The position numbers were made by a program, and so were the translations under genes. This document shows positions 35,551 to 44,089 of a stretch of 64,000 nucleotides of DNA, piece after piece (positions within the stretch are counted from its first letter, which is position 1; every line of letters begins with the position of its first letter). Under the pieces are notes generated by a model, which did no database searches, was not told where the DNA came from, and saw only the letters and a program-made list of their open reading frames with translations. The stretch lies in assembly GCF_003670115.1 (NCBI RefSeq), contig NZ_QQTY01000004.1, positions 620,001 to 684,000 on the forward strand, in the 5' to 3' direction. This stretch comes from Natronorubrum halophilum. Lineage in GTDB: Archaea > Halobacteriota > Halobacteria > Halobacteriales > Natrialbaceae.

Positions 35551-36834
35551 ATGGCGAAAGAGGTCGTCCCACGCACCATCGTTGCTTCCATCAGGAACCA
35601 GCGACAAGTGCAACCCGACCTCGACCCGCTTGGATTCGCCGCCAGTAAACTCTGGAACATCGCAAGATGGACTTGCGACCGTATCTGGAACGAAACTGGC
35701 CTCATCCCCGAGGATAGCGACCTAAAATCGTACCTAAAGTCCCACGAACGCTACGCCGACTTACATTCTCAATCGAGTCAGCGCGTTCTCGAAGAACTCG
35801 CTGAAGCGTTCAAAGGCTGGTACACGAAACGCCGAAACGGGGGCCAGAAAGCGAATCCACCAGCATACCGCAAACACAACAACGACCACCCACGCTCCAC
35901 AATCACGTTCAAAGGCGCAGGATTCAAAGTCGACACAAAGTACGGACGGATCCGCCTCTCGAAAGGGCGGAACCTCAAAGAATACTGGTCCGACTTCATC
36001 CTCTGCGACATCCAAACCCGTCCAGACATTGACTTGGACGACGTGAAAAGCGTTCAACAAGTTCGCGCAGTCTGGAACGATTCGAAAGACGAGTGGGAGT
36101 TACACCTCGTCTGTAACATCGAAGTAGATGCGCCAGACACGCCCGGTGGGAAGACCGTAGGTGTTGACCTCGGTATCAACAACTTCGCCGCACTCGCCTA
36201 CGAGGATGGCGAGGCTGAGTTGTATCCGTTGAACTGCTTGAAGCAGGACGATTACTACTTCAGCAAGCGTATCGCTCGCTGTGATGAATCGTCCTCGGAG
36301 CAGGCCACACGGTTGAACGCGAAAAAGTCCAATCGTCGCACTCACTATTTTCACGTCCTGTCCAAACACATCGTTCAACGATGTGTTGAAGAAGATGTTG
36401 GTACCATAGCCATTGGCGACCTTGGTGGTATCCGTGAAGACGAGGATAGCGAAGTGAAGGATTGGGGTAAACACGGCAATCTTGACCTGCACTCGTGGGC
36501 GTTCGACCGTTTCACGAACTTGTTGGAGTACAAAGCTAACGTCGAGGGTATCTCGGTGGACCGGGTATCTGAACGCGGTACGTCCAAGTCGTGTTCGTGT
36601 TGTGTCCGGGAGAGAAAGTCGAACCGCGTGGAACGCGGGTTGTACGTGTGTGACGAGTGTGATATGGTTGCAAATGCTGATGTGAACGGTGCTGAAAATA
36701 TTCGACAGAAAGTATCTCCGAGTCTCACCCGTGGTGGGAGAGATAGGAGTAACGGCTGGTTGGCACAGCCATCGACGTATTTGTTCGATTCCGAGAGCGG
36801 ATGCTTTGCACCGCGAGAACAGGTATTGTCGTAG
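35551..36834 (+). CDS. tnpB: TnpB RNA-guided nuclease-like protein
   Basis: 427 residues. N-terminal wedge domain, then RuvC parts: GVDLG with Asp206, IAIGDLGG where the expected catalytic Glu is Gly289 (canonical form is IxxEDL), and ANADVNGAEN with Asp377. A Cys4 zinc finger lies between (KSCSCCVRE...YVCDEC). Spacing of the three sites matches known TnpBs. The loss of Glu suggests either an inactive nuclease or one using an alternative acidic residue just downstream (REDEDSE). The C-terminus FDSESGCFAPREQV is typical of the haloarchaeal branch. Confidence 0.92.
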   Translation: MAKEVVPRTIVASIRNQRQVQPDLDPLGFAASKLWNIARWTCDRIWNETGLIPEDSDLKSYLKSHERYADLHSQSSQRVLEELAEAFKGWYTKRRNGGQKANPPAYRKHNNDHPRSTITFKGAGFKVDTKYGRIRLSKGRNLKEYWSDFILCDIQTRPDIDLDDVKSVQQVRAVWNDSKDEWELHLVCNIEVDAPDTPGGKTVGVDLGINNFAALAYEDGEAELYPLNCLKQDDYYFSKRIARCDESSSEQATRLNAKKSNRRTHYFHVLSKHIVQRCVEEDVGTIAIGDLGGIREDEDSEVKDWGKHGNLDLHSWAFDRFTNLLEYKANVEGISVDRVSERGTSKSCSCCVRERKSNRVERGLYVCDECDMVANADVNGAENIRQKVSPSLTRGGRDRSNGWLAQPSTYLFDSESGCFAPREQVLS

Positions 36835-36893
36835 ACCTTAATATCCCAACCGCGGTCGGGATTCCCGCGTCTTCAGGCACGGGAGGATGTCAA
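36700..36893 (+). ncRNA. possible guide (omega/re) RNA region at the tnpB 3' end
   Basis: In TnpB systems the guide RNA scaffold overlaps the 3' end of tnpB and the right end, with the guide starting just past the element. The tail here contains a hairpin with stem TCCCG (36863-36867) / CGGGA (36880-36884). The call rests on position and on the family's known arrangement; no promoter or processing site is visible. Confidence 0.35.
36863..36884. repeat. right-end hairpin of the TnpB element
   Basis: A 5-bp stem TCCCG/CGGGA with a 12-base loop, followed by GGATGTCAA, the conserved right terminus of haloarchaeal TnpB elements. Confidence 0.55.
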
Positions 36894-37920
36894 TTTCGCC
36901 GTAAACGTTCGGACACGAGAACGGACCGTCGAACTGCTATTCCGGTAGTTGAGCCGTTCCTCTCGGTATTCGAGTTCGATTCAGACCGCGACTTCGCCGG
37001 AGTTTCTCTCTCCGGTCCGAACGTAGTCATCGGCCGCGGCAACGATGCGAACCAGCGGTGTCATGACCACGAGCAAGAACCCAACGAGGACGGTCCGCGT
37101 GTAACTCGGTTCAGTTGTTACTACCGTCTCCTCGAGAAGGTGCTCAGGCTGCAATGGATGTGTGACGTGGGGCACGGAAACCGCGTTCGGTGACTCGACA
37201 CCTGCTTCGAACTCGATAATTATCTGCTCAGAGTATTACTCAAATAGCTCCCATTTAATGCCGTTCCGACTCGATTGGCCGGCGAGAACCGTCCATCAAT
37301 GCAACCGATACCCTGCCAGCAGCCATAGCCCGGGTCACCCGGCGGACGGCGGCCGTGCACTCGAATTCGACGGCGAGTGTCGTTGGCTGTCTCTCGTCCG
37401 CAGGATGCGTTTCACTCCGCCCGGGTTTCTCTCCCTGGAAATCTGGGAAAACATAATCTTCGACGGTCGGGTACTGGACGCCGCCTTCGGACCGCGTCGT
37501 GTTGCTCTCGCGTACGCGAGACGATTCTCTCCGTAGAGACTGTATTCCCTCCCAATGGACCTTGCGCTCTCCGTCAGCGGAGTTACGCCGTTGGACTACA
37601 CTCGGCGATGCGATCGTTCCCATTTCAGGAGTGAACGGCAGGTGGTTGAAACGGTCCTGAATATATATCTAATCTGGTCTTTATGTCTATATATACCTTA
37701 CTTGATAATTTGGCGGGGTGCACCTATAACCGTTCGATTCGTTCTCACATCATCTCCCTGTACAGAGAACCGGTCGAAGACGACGACGTGCGAGCGTCGA
37801 TCGGCGTCTCGATCGATCGCGCTGAGAGCACTGACCGCGTCTGGCGGACTGATGGGACAGAGAGCCTACCGGCCGTTAAGCCCGCATACAGTAGCGAGTC
37901 CAAACCGGTATCCGACCTGC
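36894..37920. other. 1-kb eroded region between TnpB element and catabolic island
   Basis: No intact gene is convincing. Base composition changes along it: AT-rich near 37200-37250 and 37640-37720, GC-rich elsewhere. A short reading frame on the minus strand (36981-37175) has a good membrane segment and may be a remnant. The stretch looks like decayed sequence left by insertion or deletion at the island edge. Confidence 0.45.
36981..37175 (-). pseudogene. possible remnant of a small membrane protein gene
   Basis: 64 residues from a GTG with the hydrophobic block TVLVGFLLVVMTPLVRIVAA followed by DDYVRTGERNSGEVAV, loosely like the end of DUF1634-type membrane proteins. In-frame sequence continues about 20 codons upstream to a TAA with no better start. 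Could also be a real small gene; weak support. Confidence 0.3.
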
Positions 37921-38958
37921 TCAGGCGGCCTTGAATTCGGCGAACACGTCGATGACCTCTTCGACGTTCGGACCGAGCGAATACAGCGACGGTTCGGTAC
38001 ACCCCGTCTCACAGTACTCGGCGACCTTCTGGACGCAGTCTTCGGGCGTTCCGGCGGCGACGACGTTGGTGACGACCTCGTCGGGAACGAGACGGCTGGC
38101 CCGCTCGATATCCTCGGCGTTCGCCGGCCAACCGCCGAGTTCTTCGCCGATCTGTTCGCCGACTTCCGGTGCGATACCCGACGCCTTGGTGATGTGGGGC
38201 TGTTGGCCGATATACTGGGTGACGAGCCCTCGAGCGGTGTCGATGGCGACGTCTCGGTCCTCGTCCATCGAGACCGCGATCAGCTGCGGCCGGTCGACGT
38301 CTTCGATACTCCCGCCTTGCTTTTGGGCTCCTTCCTCGAGCTTCGCCATCGCCTTCTCGTTGTGCTCCGGGGGAATGATGTAGTTCATGTAGACGCCGTC
38401 GACGACGCCCTTCGCGGCGAGTTCGCCGGCCATCTTGTTCATCGTCAGGCCGGTCGCGCCGATGTAAATCGGAACCGTTCGCGGATCGGCGTTCGCCCGC
38501 ACCAGATCGAGTTCGATATCCTCGACCTGGATGAACTGCCCGTCGTACGTCACGTTCTCTAAATCGAGGAGTTTCTTGAGAACGGTACAGTACTCCCACA
38601 TGTATCGGAGCGGGCTCTCTCGGTCGATACCGACCTGTTTTGCGAGCGGATCCCACCACGCGCCGATGCCGAGCATCGCTCGCCCGTCGGATAACTCGTC
38701 CAACGTCGAGAACGTCTGTGCCATCAACGCGACGTTTCGCGTGTAGCAGTTCGTCACCCCCGGCCCGAATTTGATCGACTCCGTTACCTGCGAGTACGCG
38801 CCCATCACCGTCATCGCGTCGCGAACCAACCGGGATTCTCCCTGCCAGACCGTGTCGAATCCCTTCTCTTCGGCGTAGATCGCGTACTGAATCTCGTCGT
38901 CGATGTTTTCCCGTTCCCAGTTCCAGATCCCGAGTCGATCGAAGGTCGGGTCCCCCAT
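37921..38958 (-). CDS. LLM-class F420-dependent oxidoreductase
   Basis: 345 residues, TIM-barrel luciferase-like monooxygenase/F420 enzyme family: DRLGIWNWE at the start, YAIYAEEKGFDTVWQGES, the IKFGPGVTNCYTRN strand with the family's non-prolyl cis peptide region, TLDELSDGRAMLGIG, and PIYIGATGLTMNKMAGELA. Closest in style to methylenetetrahydromethanopterin reductase-like F420 enzymes. It could oxidise or reduce a ring or imine intermediate of the island's pathway. One base separates its start from the end of the M20 hydrolase gene (38960), which lies upstream on the same strand, so both form an operon. Confidence 0.88.
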   Translation of the reverse strand: MGDPTFDRLGIWNWERENIDDEIQYAIYAEEKGFDTVWQGESRLVRDAMTVMGAYSQVTESIKFGPGVTNCYTRNVALMAQTFSTLDELSDGRAMLGIGAWWDPLAKQVGIDRESPLRYMWEYCTVLKKLLDLENVTYDGQFIQVEDIELDLVRANADPRTVPIYIGATGLTMNKMAGELAAKGVVDGVYMNYIIPPEHNEKAMAKLEEGAQKQGGSIEDVDRPQLIAVSMDEDRDVAIDTARGLVTQYIGQQPHITKASGIAPEVGEQIGEELGGWPANAEDIERASRLVPDEVVTNVVAAGTPEDCVQKVAEYCETGCTEPSLYSLGPNVEEVIDVFAEFKAA

Positions 38959-38959
38959 C

Positions 38960-40198
38960 TCAGTCCACCTCTTCGGCGAGCGTCACCGCGGCGTTCGCGA
39001 TCGTCGACGCCGCCGCGTAGCAGTCGTCCCAGCTCGTATACTCCGATTCGTTGTGGCTCTTCCCGTTCTCGCTCACGGCGAACACCATCCCCGTATCGCA
39101 GATGCTGTGCATGTGCGTGGCGTCGTGCCCGGCCCCGCTGAAGATCTGCATGCTGTCGTACTCGAGGTCGTCCGCGGCCGTCTGGACCGCGTCGACGCAG
39201 GTGTCCGCGAAGGTTACGGCCGGTGCCTGCATCCGGTCTTCGTACTCCCACTCGAGGTCCTCTCGCTCGGCGGCGGCCGACGCCTCTTCGAGGACGCGGG
39301 TCCGCGCTTCCTCGATCACGTCGTCGGACGGATCGCGGAAGCCCCAGGTGAACGTCACCTCGTCGGGGATGATGTTGATCGAGTTCGGCTTCGCGTCGAT
39401 GTAGCCGGTCGTGCCGACGGTCCGCTCGCCGAGCGTGCTCGGAATGCGCCGGATCTGCGTGATGACGTCGGCGGCGGCGACCAGCGCGTCCTGGCGATAG
39501 TGCATCGGCGTCGGTCCCGAGTGGTCCGCCTCGCCGTAGAACGTAATCGCCCCCCAGGTGAAGCCGACGATACCGGTGACGACCCCGACCTGTTTGTCGT
39601 TCTCCTCGAGGTACGGTCCCTGCTCGACGTGCAACTCGAGGTAGGCTTCGTACTCCTCCGACGGCTCACACGGGACGTCTCCCTTGTAGCCGATCCGCTC
39701 GAGTTCGTCTTCGAAGACGGCTCCGTCGACGTCGGTTGCGGCGTACTCCGTTGCGAGGTCGTGTGCACCGACCCACACTCCGCTTCCCTGCATGGCGGGC
39801 TGAAACCGGGAGCCTTCCTCGTTCGTCCAGTTGACGATCTCGATCGGATGAGCGGTGTCGACGTCGTGGTCGTTGAGCGCTCGAATCAGTTCCAGCGCTG
39901 CGACGACGCCGAGCGCACCGTCGTAAATGCCGCCGTACGGCTGTGAATCGAGGTGCGAGCCGACCAGTACCGGTTTCGCGTCAGGGTCGGTTCCCTCTCG
40001 GCGGCCGAACATGTTTCCGAACTCGTCGACGCGCATCTCGAGTCCGGCGGCGGCCATCTGTTCGGCGAACCAGTCGCGAACCGCCTTGTCTTCGTCGGAC
40101 AGCGTCAGTCTGTGTAGTCCGCCGTCATCCGTGGCACCGATCTCCGCTTGCGTTTGCATCGTCTCGACGAAACGATCTTTCGCTATACGAACGGGCAT
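38960..40198 (-). CDS. N-carbamoyl-L-amino acid hydrolase / allantoate amidohydrolase family (M20)
   Basis: 412 residues. Metal ligands are in GSHLDSQPYGGIYDGALG (His and bridging Asp), NWTNEEGSRF (Glu pair), LELHVEQGPYLE (His) and SGAGHDATHM (His). This is the HyuC/AllC branch of peptidase family M20, which removes the carbamoyl group from N-carbamoyl amino acids or from allantoate/ureido compounds, giving ammonia and CO2. First gene of a two-gene minus-strand unit with the F420 oxidoreductase. It fits directly after the hydantoinase encoded at 42541. Confidence 0.9.
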   Translation of the reverse strand: MPVRIAKDRFVETMQTQAEIGATDDGGLHRLTLSDEDKAVRDWFAEQMAAAGLEMRVDEFGNMFGRREGTDPDAKPVLVGSHLDSQPYGGIYDGALGVVAALELIRALNDHDVDTAHPIEIVNWTNEEGSRFQPAMQGSGVWVGAHDLATEYAATDVDGAVFEDELERIGYKGDVPCEPSEEYEAYLELHVEQGPYLEENDKQVGVVTGIVGFTWGAITFYGEADHSGPTPMHYRQDALVAAADVITQIRRIPSTLGERTVGTTGYIDAKPNSINIIPDEVTFTWGFRDPSDDVIEEARTRVLEEASAAAEREDLEWEYEDRMQAPAVTFADTCVDAVQTAADDLEYDSMQIFSGAGHDATHMHSICDTGMVFAVSENGKSHNESEYTSWDDCYAAASTIANAAVTLAEEVD

Positions 40199-40934
40199 AC
40201 TACTTGATCTGTGGAGCGGTAGATAAGTCTTCGGTGAGATCCCCTCGAAATAGAGAGGTTCTGTTGAATACTAGTAGCGTTAACTACCGATATTGGAATA
40301 AAATATCTTTAAACTGAGCCAATACTCTGGAACACATTCAGCAATTTCCCCTTCTCCCGTCTCTATTTTCAAATGAAAGAAATACTAAGATAACGCTCAT
40401 GTCGATAAACGGGCGTGCTGTCTTTTCCCATAACTATGCGAAAAAGTTGTGTATTTTCCAGTAAAGATGCATACATTGTGTGGTATGGGCTGTTTATACC
40501 TGATATATTTGTTGTATGTATGATTCCCGCGTCAAAATATTCCTCGGAAAATATGGTTGAGAATAGAGGTTTACGGACGTACGGTTGTAATATCTTGCTC
40601 GCTGACCGGTCCACTACCAGCGATATCGGTCGGCGGTCGCGCTGTAACGTCGTGCTCACACGCACGTTCTCGGTATCTTCCCGGTGCGACGACGAACTCC
40701 ATCTACAACTGAATCGACGTACACGCCGATCGCACTGTCGTCGTCCGATCGAGCACGTGACGTCTGCAGTGGTGATACCAGCGGCTACCGCGGGACGTGC
40801 GCGCCGGGGAACCGTTATGAGCGACCCGCGCGATGGGTTCGCTATCCGCTGCGGGCGACAGTTCGGTCGGTCGTCAGCCCCGGACGGAGGCGTGACTCTC
40901 ATATGTCAAAAACAGCACATACGACAAAACGAAC
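40199..40934. promoter_or_regulatory. 736-bp AT-rich divergent region
   Basis: No supported gene. The first 350 bp are markedly AT-rich and hold several TATA-like stretches for the leftward hydrolase operon (for example around 40303-40312) and TTTATACC near 40492. The remainder is GC-rich and precedes the isochorismatase gene. GGTTCTGTTGAATA at 40258 recalls an insertion-sequence end but nothing else supports one. Confidence 0.4.
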
Positions 40935-41549
40935 GTGTACGATCGCGCGGGATTAGACCATCGGATCGGCTACGGGACGACGCCTGCGGTTATCGTCGTC
41001 GATCTTCAACGCGGGTTCACCGACCCGGCGTGTCCCCTCGGCGGTGAGCTCTCGTCCGTCGTCGACCGGACGAACGACGTGCTCGCGGCCGCCCACGACA
41101 CCGACGTCCCCGTCGTACTCACGCGTATCGTTACGAACCACCCGAACGCAGCGGATCTCGGAACGTGGGTCGAGAAGATTCCGACGCTCGAGGTGCTGTC
41201 GGCTGGTTCGGAGTGGATCGAGATCGACGACCGCCTCGACGTCGGCGACGACGACCACGTCCTCGATAAACGACAGGTGAGCGCGTTTCACGAGACCGAG
41301 CTAGATTCGATGTTGTCGGCGTGGGGCGTCGATACGGTCGTCGTCACCGGCTGTACGACCAGCGGGTGCGTTCGAGCGACGGCCGTCGATGGCTGCTCGC
41401 ACGGGTTCCGCGTGGTCGTTCCCGAGGAGGGCGTGGGTGATCGGGCGAGCGAACCCCACGAGGCGAACCTCTTCGATATTCAGGCGAAATACGGGGACGT
41501 CAGGCCGGTCGCGGAGGTTCGAGAATTCATAGCCGGCTGCCGTCCGTAG
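40935..41549 (+). CDS. isochorismatase-fold amidohydrolase (N-carbamoylsarcosine amidase-like)
   Basis: 204 residues. The cysteine-hydrolase triad is present: Asp in VIVVDLQRGF, Lys in LDKRQVSAF, and Cys in VTGCTTSGCVRATAVD, with the cis-peptide before the Cys. The TTSGCVRATAVD form and GGELSSVVDRTN start are those of N-carbamoylsarcosine amidohydrolases and related ureide amidases. In this cluster it may hydrolyse an N-carbamoyl or ureido compound in parallel with the M20 enzyme. The start is a GTG at 40935; no in-frame ATG occurs before the first catalytic strand. Confidence 0.87.
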   Translation: MYDRAGLDHRIGYGTTPAVIVVDLQRGFTDPACPLGGELSSVVDRTNDVLAAAHDTDVPVVLTRIVTNHPNAADLGTWVEKIPTLEVLSAGSEWIEIDDRLDVGDDDHVLDKRQVSAFHETELDSMLSAWGVDTVVVTGCTTSGCVRATAVDGCSHGFRVVVPEEGVGDRASEPHEANLFDIQAKYGDVRPVAEVREFIAGCRP

Positions 41550-41641
41550 GTTCGTCCTCGAGCCCTGGTATCTCGGTTTGCACGCTGGGTCGGTCCCGAT
41601 GACGGTGGCCGGCTTGCCCCCTCAGTCGACGTTTCGAGGGA

Positions 41642-42391
41642 TCAGTGCATCGCATCCCCGCCGTCCGGGCTGAGCGTCTGGCCCGTGTAGTAGCCGCTCT
41701 CTTCGGACGCGAGAAACACGACCGTCGGGACGACGTCGTCGACCGTCCCCAGCCGCCCCATCGGAAGCTCCGCCGCTTTCGCTTCGCGCCACTCGTCGCT
41801 GATGTCGTCGAGGAGGGCCGTCCGCACCGGCCCCGGGGCGACGGCGTTGACGCGGACCGTCGGCGAGACCTCGCGTGCAAGCGCGCGCGTCATCGCGATG
41901 ACGCCGCCTTTCGCCGCGGAGTAGTGGACCAGTTCGTCGCCGCCGATGATCCCCAGTTGCGAGGCGACGTTGATGATCGACCCGCCGCCGCTCTCGAGCA
42001 TCCCCGGAAGCGCAAACCGGGTCGCGAGAAACACGCCTCGAAGGTCGACGGCGATCGTCTCGTCCCACATCTCCACCGGCATCTCGGCGAGCGGTGACTG
42101 GGTCAACAGTCCGGCGTTGTTCACGAGAACGTCGATCGAGCCGACCGTCGATTCGAACGCGTCGATCATCGATTCGACGGCGTCGGCGTCGCTGACGTCG
42201 GCTTCGAACGCGGAGGCGCTGCCCCCGGCGCGCTCGATTCCGTCGACGACCTCGTCGGCGTCTTCGGATCCTTCGTGTGGCGGATAGTTGACCCCGACGG
42301 CTGCACCCGCATCGGCGAGCCCTTCGGCGATTCCGCGTCCGATCCCTCTACTCGATCCCGTGACGAGCGCGTTCGCTCCATCTAGCGTCAT
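41642..42391 (-). CDS. short-chain dehydrogenase/reductase (first copy)
   Basis: 249 residues, classical SDR: TGSSRGIGRG cofactor loop, VLVNNAGLL, catalytic Ser in INVASQLG, and YSAAK with catalytic Tyr and Lys. The Arg/Ser after strand 2 is weak (NYPPHEG), so NADP or NAD use is open. Substrate unknown; 3-oxoacyl-ACP reductase-like proteins of this type often oxidise sugars or alcohols. Divergent from the hydantoinase gene, with mirror-image promoter elements between them. Confidence 0.88.
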   Translation of the reverse strand: MTLDGANALVTGSSRGIGRGIAEGLADAGAAVGVNYPPHEGSEDADEVVDGIERAGGSASAFEADVSDADAVESMIDAFESTVGSIDVLVNNAGLLTQSPLAEMPVEMWDETIAVDLRGVFLATRFALPGMLESGGGSIINVASQLGIIGGDELVHYSAAKGGVIAMTRALAREVSPTVRVNAVAPGPVRTALLDDISDEWREAKAAELPMGRLGTVDDVVPTVVFLASEESGYYTGQTLSPDGGDAMH

Positions 42392-42415
42392 ACCATCACT
42401 TCCCCCGGACCCCTG

Positions 42416-42423
42416 TTAACTGT
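42416..42423 (-). promoter_or_regulatory. promoter element of the SDR gene
   Basis: TTAACTGT, that is ACAGTTAA on the minus strand, 25-32 bp before ATG 42391. Mirror image of the element at 42506-42513. Confidence 0.45.
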
Positions 42424-42505
42424 TTAGTTCCGCGCGACCAGTCGCGACCGGCGTCCGAGACGGAACGAGTCGTGCACTCGGGAGTAGAGCGGAGACCGAC
42501 CCACT

Positions 42506-42513
42506 ACAGTTAA
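42506..42513 (+). promoter_or_regulatory. promoter element of the hydantoinase gene
   Basis: ACAGTTAA, 28-35 bp before ATG 42541. Together with the mirrored copy at 42416 it suggests a co-regulated, leaderless divergent promoter pair. Confidence 0.45.
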
Positions 42514-42540
42514 GATAGTCACCATCATTTACCTTCCTGT

Positions 42541-43956
42541 ATGGCAACTGCTGACACCCGTGTGATCAATGCGCGTGTTGTAACACCGAGCGGAACGATC
42601 AACGGCGGTATCGCCGCAACCGACGGAACGATTACCGCCGTCGGGGCGACCAGTTCGCTCCCCGACGCTGCGGAGACGATCGATGCCGAGGGGAACTACC
42701 TCATTCCGGGGTTCATCTGTCCCCACAACCACATGGGCATCTCTCGCTTCGAAAACGAGTATCACGACCAGTACGAACTGGACATGGAGACGGAAACGCG
42801 GGCGTGTCTCGCCGGCGGCGTGACGTCGTTTTTCACCTTCCTCCTGCAGGAAGAGCCGTATATCCCGGACATGGATTTCTTCGTCGAAACCGGCGAGGAG
42901 CAATCCTACATCGACTTCGGATTCCACGCGATCATCCATCAGGACCACCACATCGACGAACTCGAGGGGCTTGCGGAGGAGGGAGTCCGCTCGTTCAAAC
43001 TCTTCTTTAACATGTACAAGGTGTCGGCACCGGAACTCGGGATCGGTCACTCCGATGCCGGACGCGTCTACGAAGTCCTCGACAGGACCGCCGATATCGA
43101 AGATGCGGTCGTCATGTTCCACGCCGAAAACGACGATCTCGGGACGAAAAAGGTCGAGGAACTCAAAGAATCCGGTCGGGACGACCTCAGCGCTTGGGCG
43201 GATGCGTCGCCGGGGATCAGCCAGGCGATGCAGATCGAACAGATCGGCATGCTCACGGACTATACGGACGCGACCTCCTACGTCGTCCACAACAGCATGA
43301 AAGAGACCGTCGACGCGCTCGAGCGGTACAAAGACCGGGGCGTCGACATTCACGGCGAAACCCTGCCGAGTTTCCTCGCGAACCACTGTGAGGAGGAGGA
43401 CGTCGGCGTCTGGGGGAAGATCTCGCCGCCGGTCGGCTACGAGGACGACCAGCAAGCGATCTGGAAGGCCCTCCGAAACGGGACGTTCGATCACGTCGGC
43501 ACCGATCACTGTCCGTACCAACTCGAGTTTAAGGGGCCGCGCGACGGCAGTGTCTGGGACTCGCCGCCGGGAGACCAGGGGTTACAGACGTTCCTGCCGC
43601 TCATGCTCTGTGACGGCGTGAACAAAAACCGCATTTCGATCGAGCGAATGGTCGAGGTGTGTTCGACGAACAACGCCAAGCGATTCGGCATCTATCCGCG
43701 CAAGGGCGCGCTCGTCGAAGGGGCCGACGCCGACGCCGTCATCGTCGACCTGACAAAAGAGATCACCGTCGACGAGGAGTTACTCTACGGGCTGGACAAC
43801 CGCTGGTGTTCGGCGTTCGGACGCACGTTGACCGGCGCGCCGACGCACACGATCAAAGGCGGTGAACTCGTCGTCGAGGACAACGAAATCCTCTCCGAAA
43901 ACGGGATCGGTAGCTACCTCCCGCGCTACGAAACCGGCGTCGAGCTACCCAACTGA
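42541..43956 (+). CDS. hydantoinase / dihydropyrimidinase-like cyclic amidohydrolase
   Basis: 471 residues of the amidohydrolase superfamily. Metal and catalytic sites: HNHMG (HxH, strand 1), the carbamylated Lys in SFKLFFNMY, His in FHAEND, His in VVHNSM, and Asp in GTDHCPYQ. The order and spacing match D-hydantoinase, dihydropyrimidinase and allantoinase. It opens a cyclic imide (5-substituted hydantoin or dihydropyrimidine) to the N-carbamoyl amino acid. Located beside an M20 carbamoylase and, later, a hydantoin racemase. Start ATG 42541, likely leaderless. Confidence 0.9.
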   Translation: MATADTRVINARVVTPSGTINGGIAATDGTITAVGATSSLPDAAETIDAEGNYLIPGFICPHNHMGISRFENEYHDQYELDMETETRACLAGGVTSFFTFLLQEEPYIPDMDFFVETGEEQSYIDFGFHAIIHQDHHIDELEGLAEEGVRSFKLFFNMYKVSAPELGIGHSDAGRVYEVLDRTADIEDAVVMFHAENDDLGTKKVEELKESGRDDLSAWADASPGISQAMQIEQIGMLTDYTDATSYVVHNSMKETVDALERYKDRGVDIHGETLPSFLANHCEEEDVGVWGKISPPVGYEDDQQAIWKALRNGTFDHVGTDHCPYQLEFKGPRDGSVWDSPPGDQGLQTFLPLMLCDGVNKNRISIERMVEVCSTNNAKRFGIYPRKGALVEGADADAVIVDLTKEITVDEELLYGLDNRWCSAFGRTLTGAPTHTIKGGELVVEDNEILSENGIGSYLPRYETGVELPN

Positions 43957-44089
43957 CGCGGCCCTCGAGACGGACCGATCTCTCGAGGTCGCGATCCGTA
44001 TTCGGCGCGGAGACCGCGTTACTTCCCGCTTCCGTCGGGTCCGGTTCTATCAGGTAGAACTAAATGGTCGCTACGCAGATTGGTACACG

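Larger units (their letters stand above)
35405..36893 (+). mobile_element. IS200/IS605-group element carrying only tnpB (IS1341-type)
   Basis: tnpB is framed by a left palindrome (35424-35443) and a right hairpin with the conserved end GGGAGGATGTCAA (36881-36893). No TnpA transposase is present, so the element needs a Y1 enzyme in trans or is immobile. Exact outer ends cannot be fixed without an empty site; the limits given are approximate. Confidence 0.65.

Noticed and set aside
40258-40275. GGTTCTGTTGAATA-like sequence resembling an insertion sequence end
   Set aside because: No matching second end, no transposase and no target duplication seen nearby.
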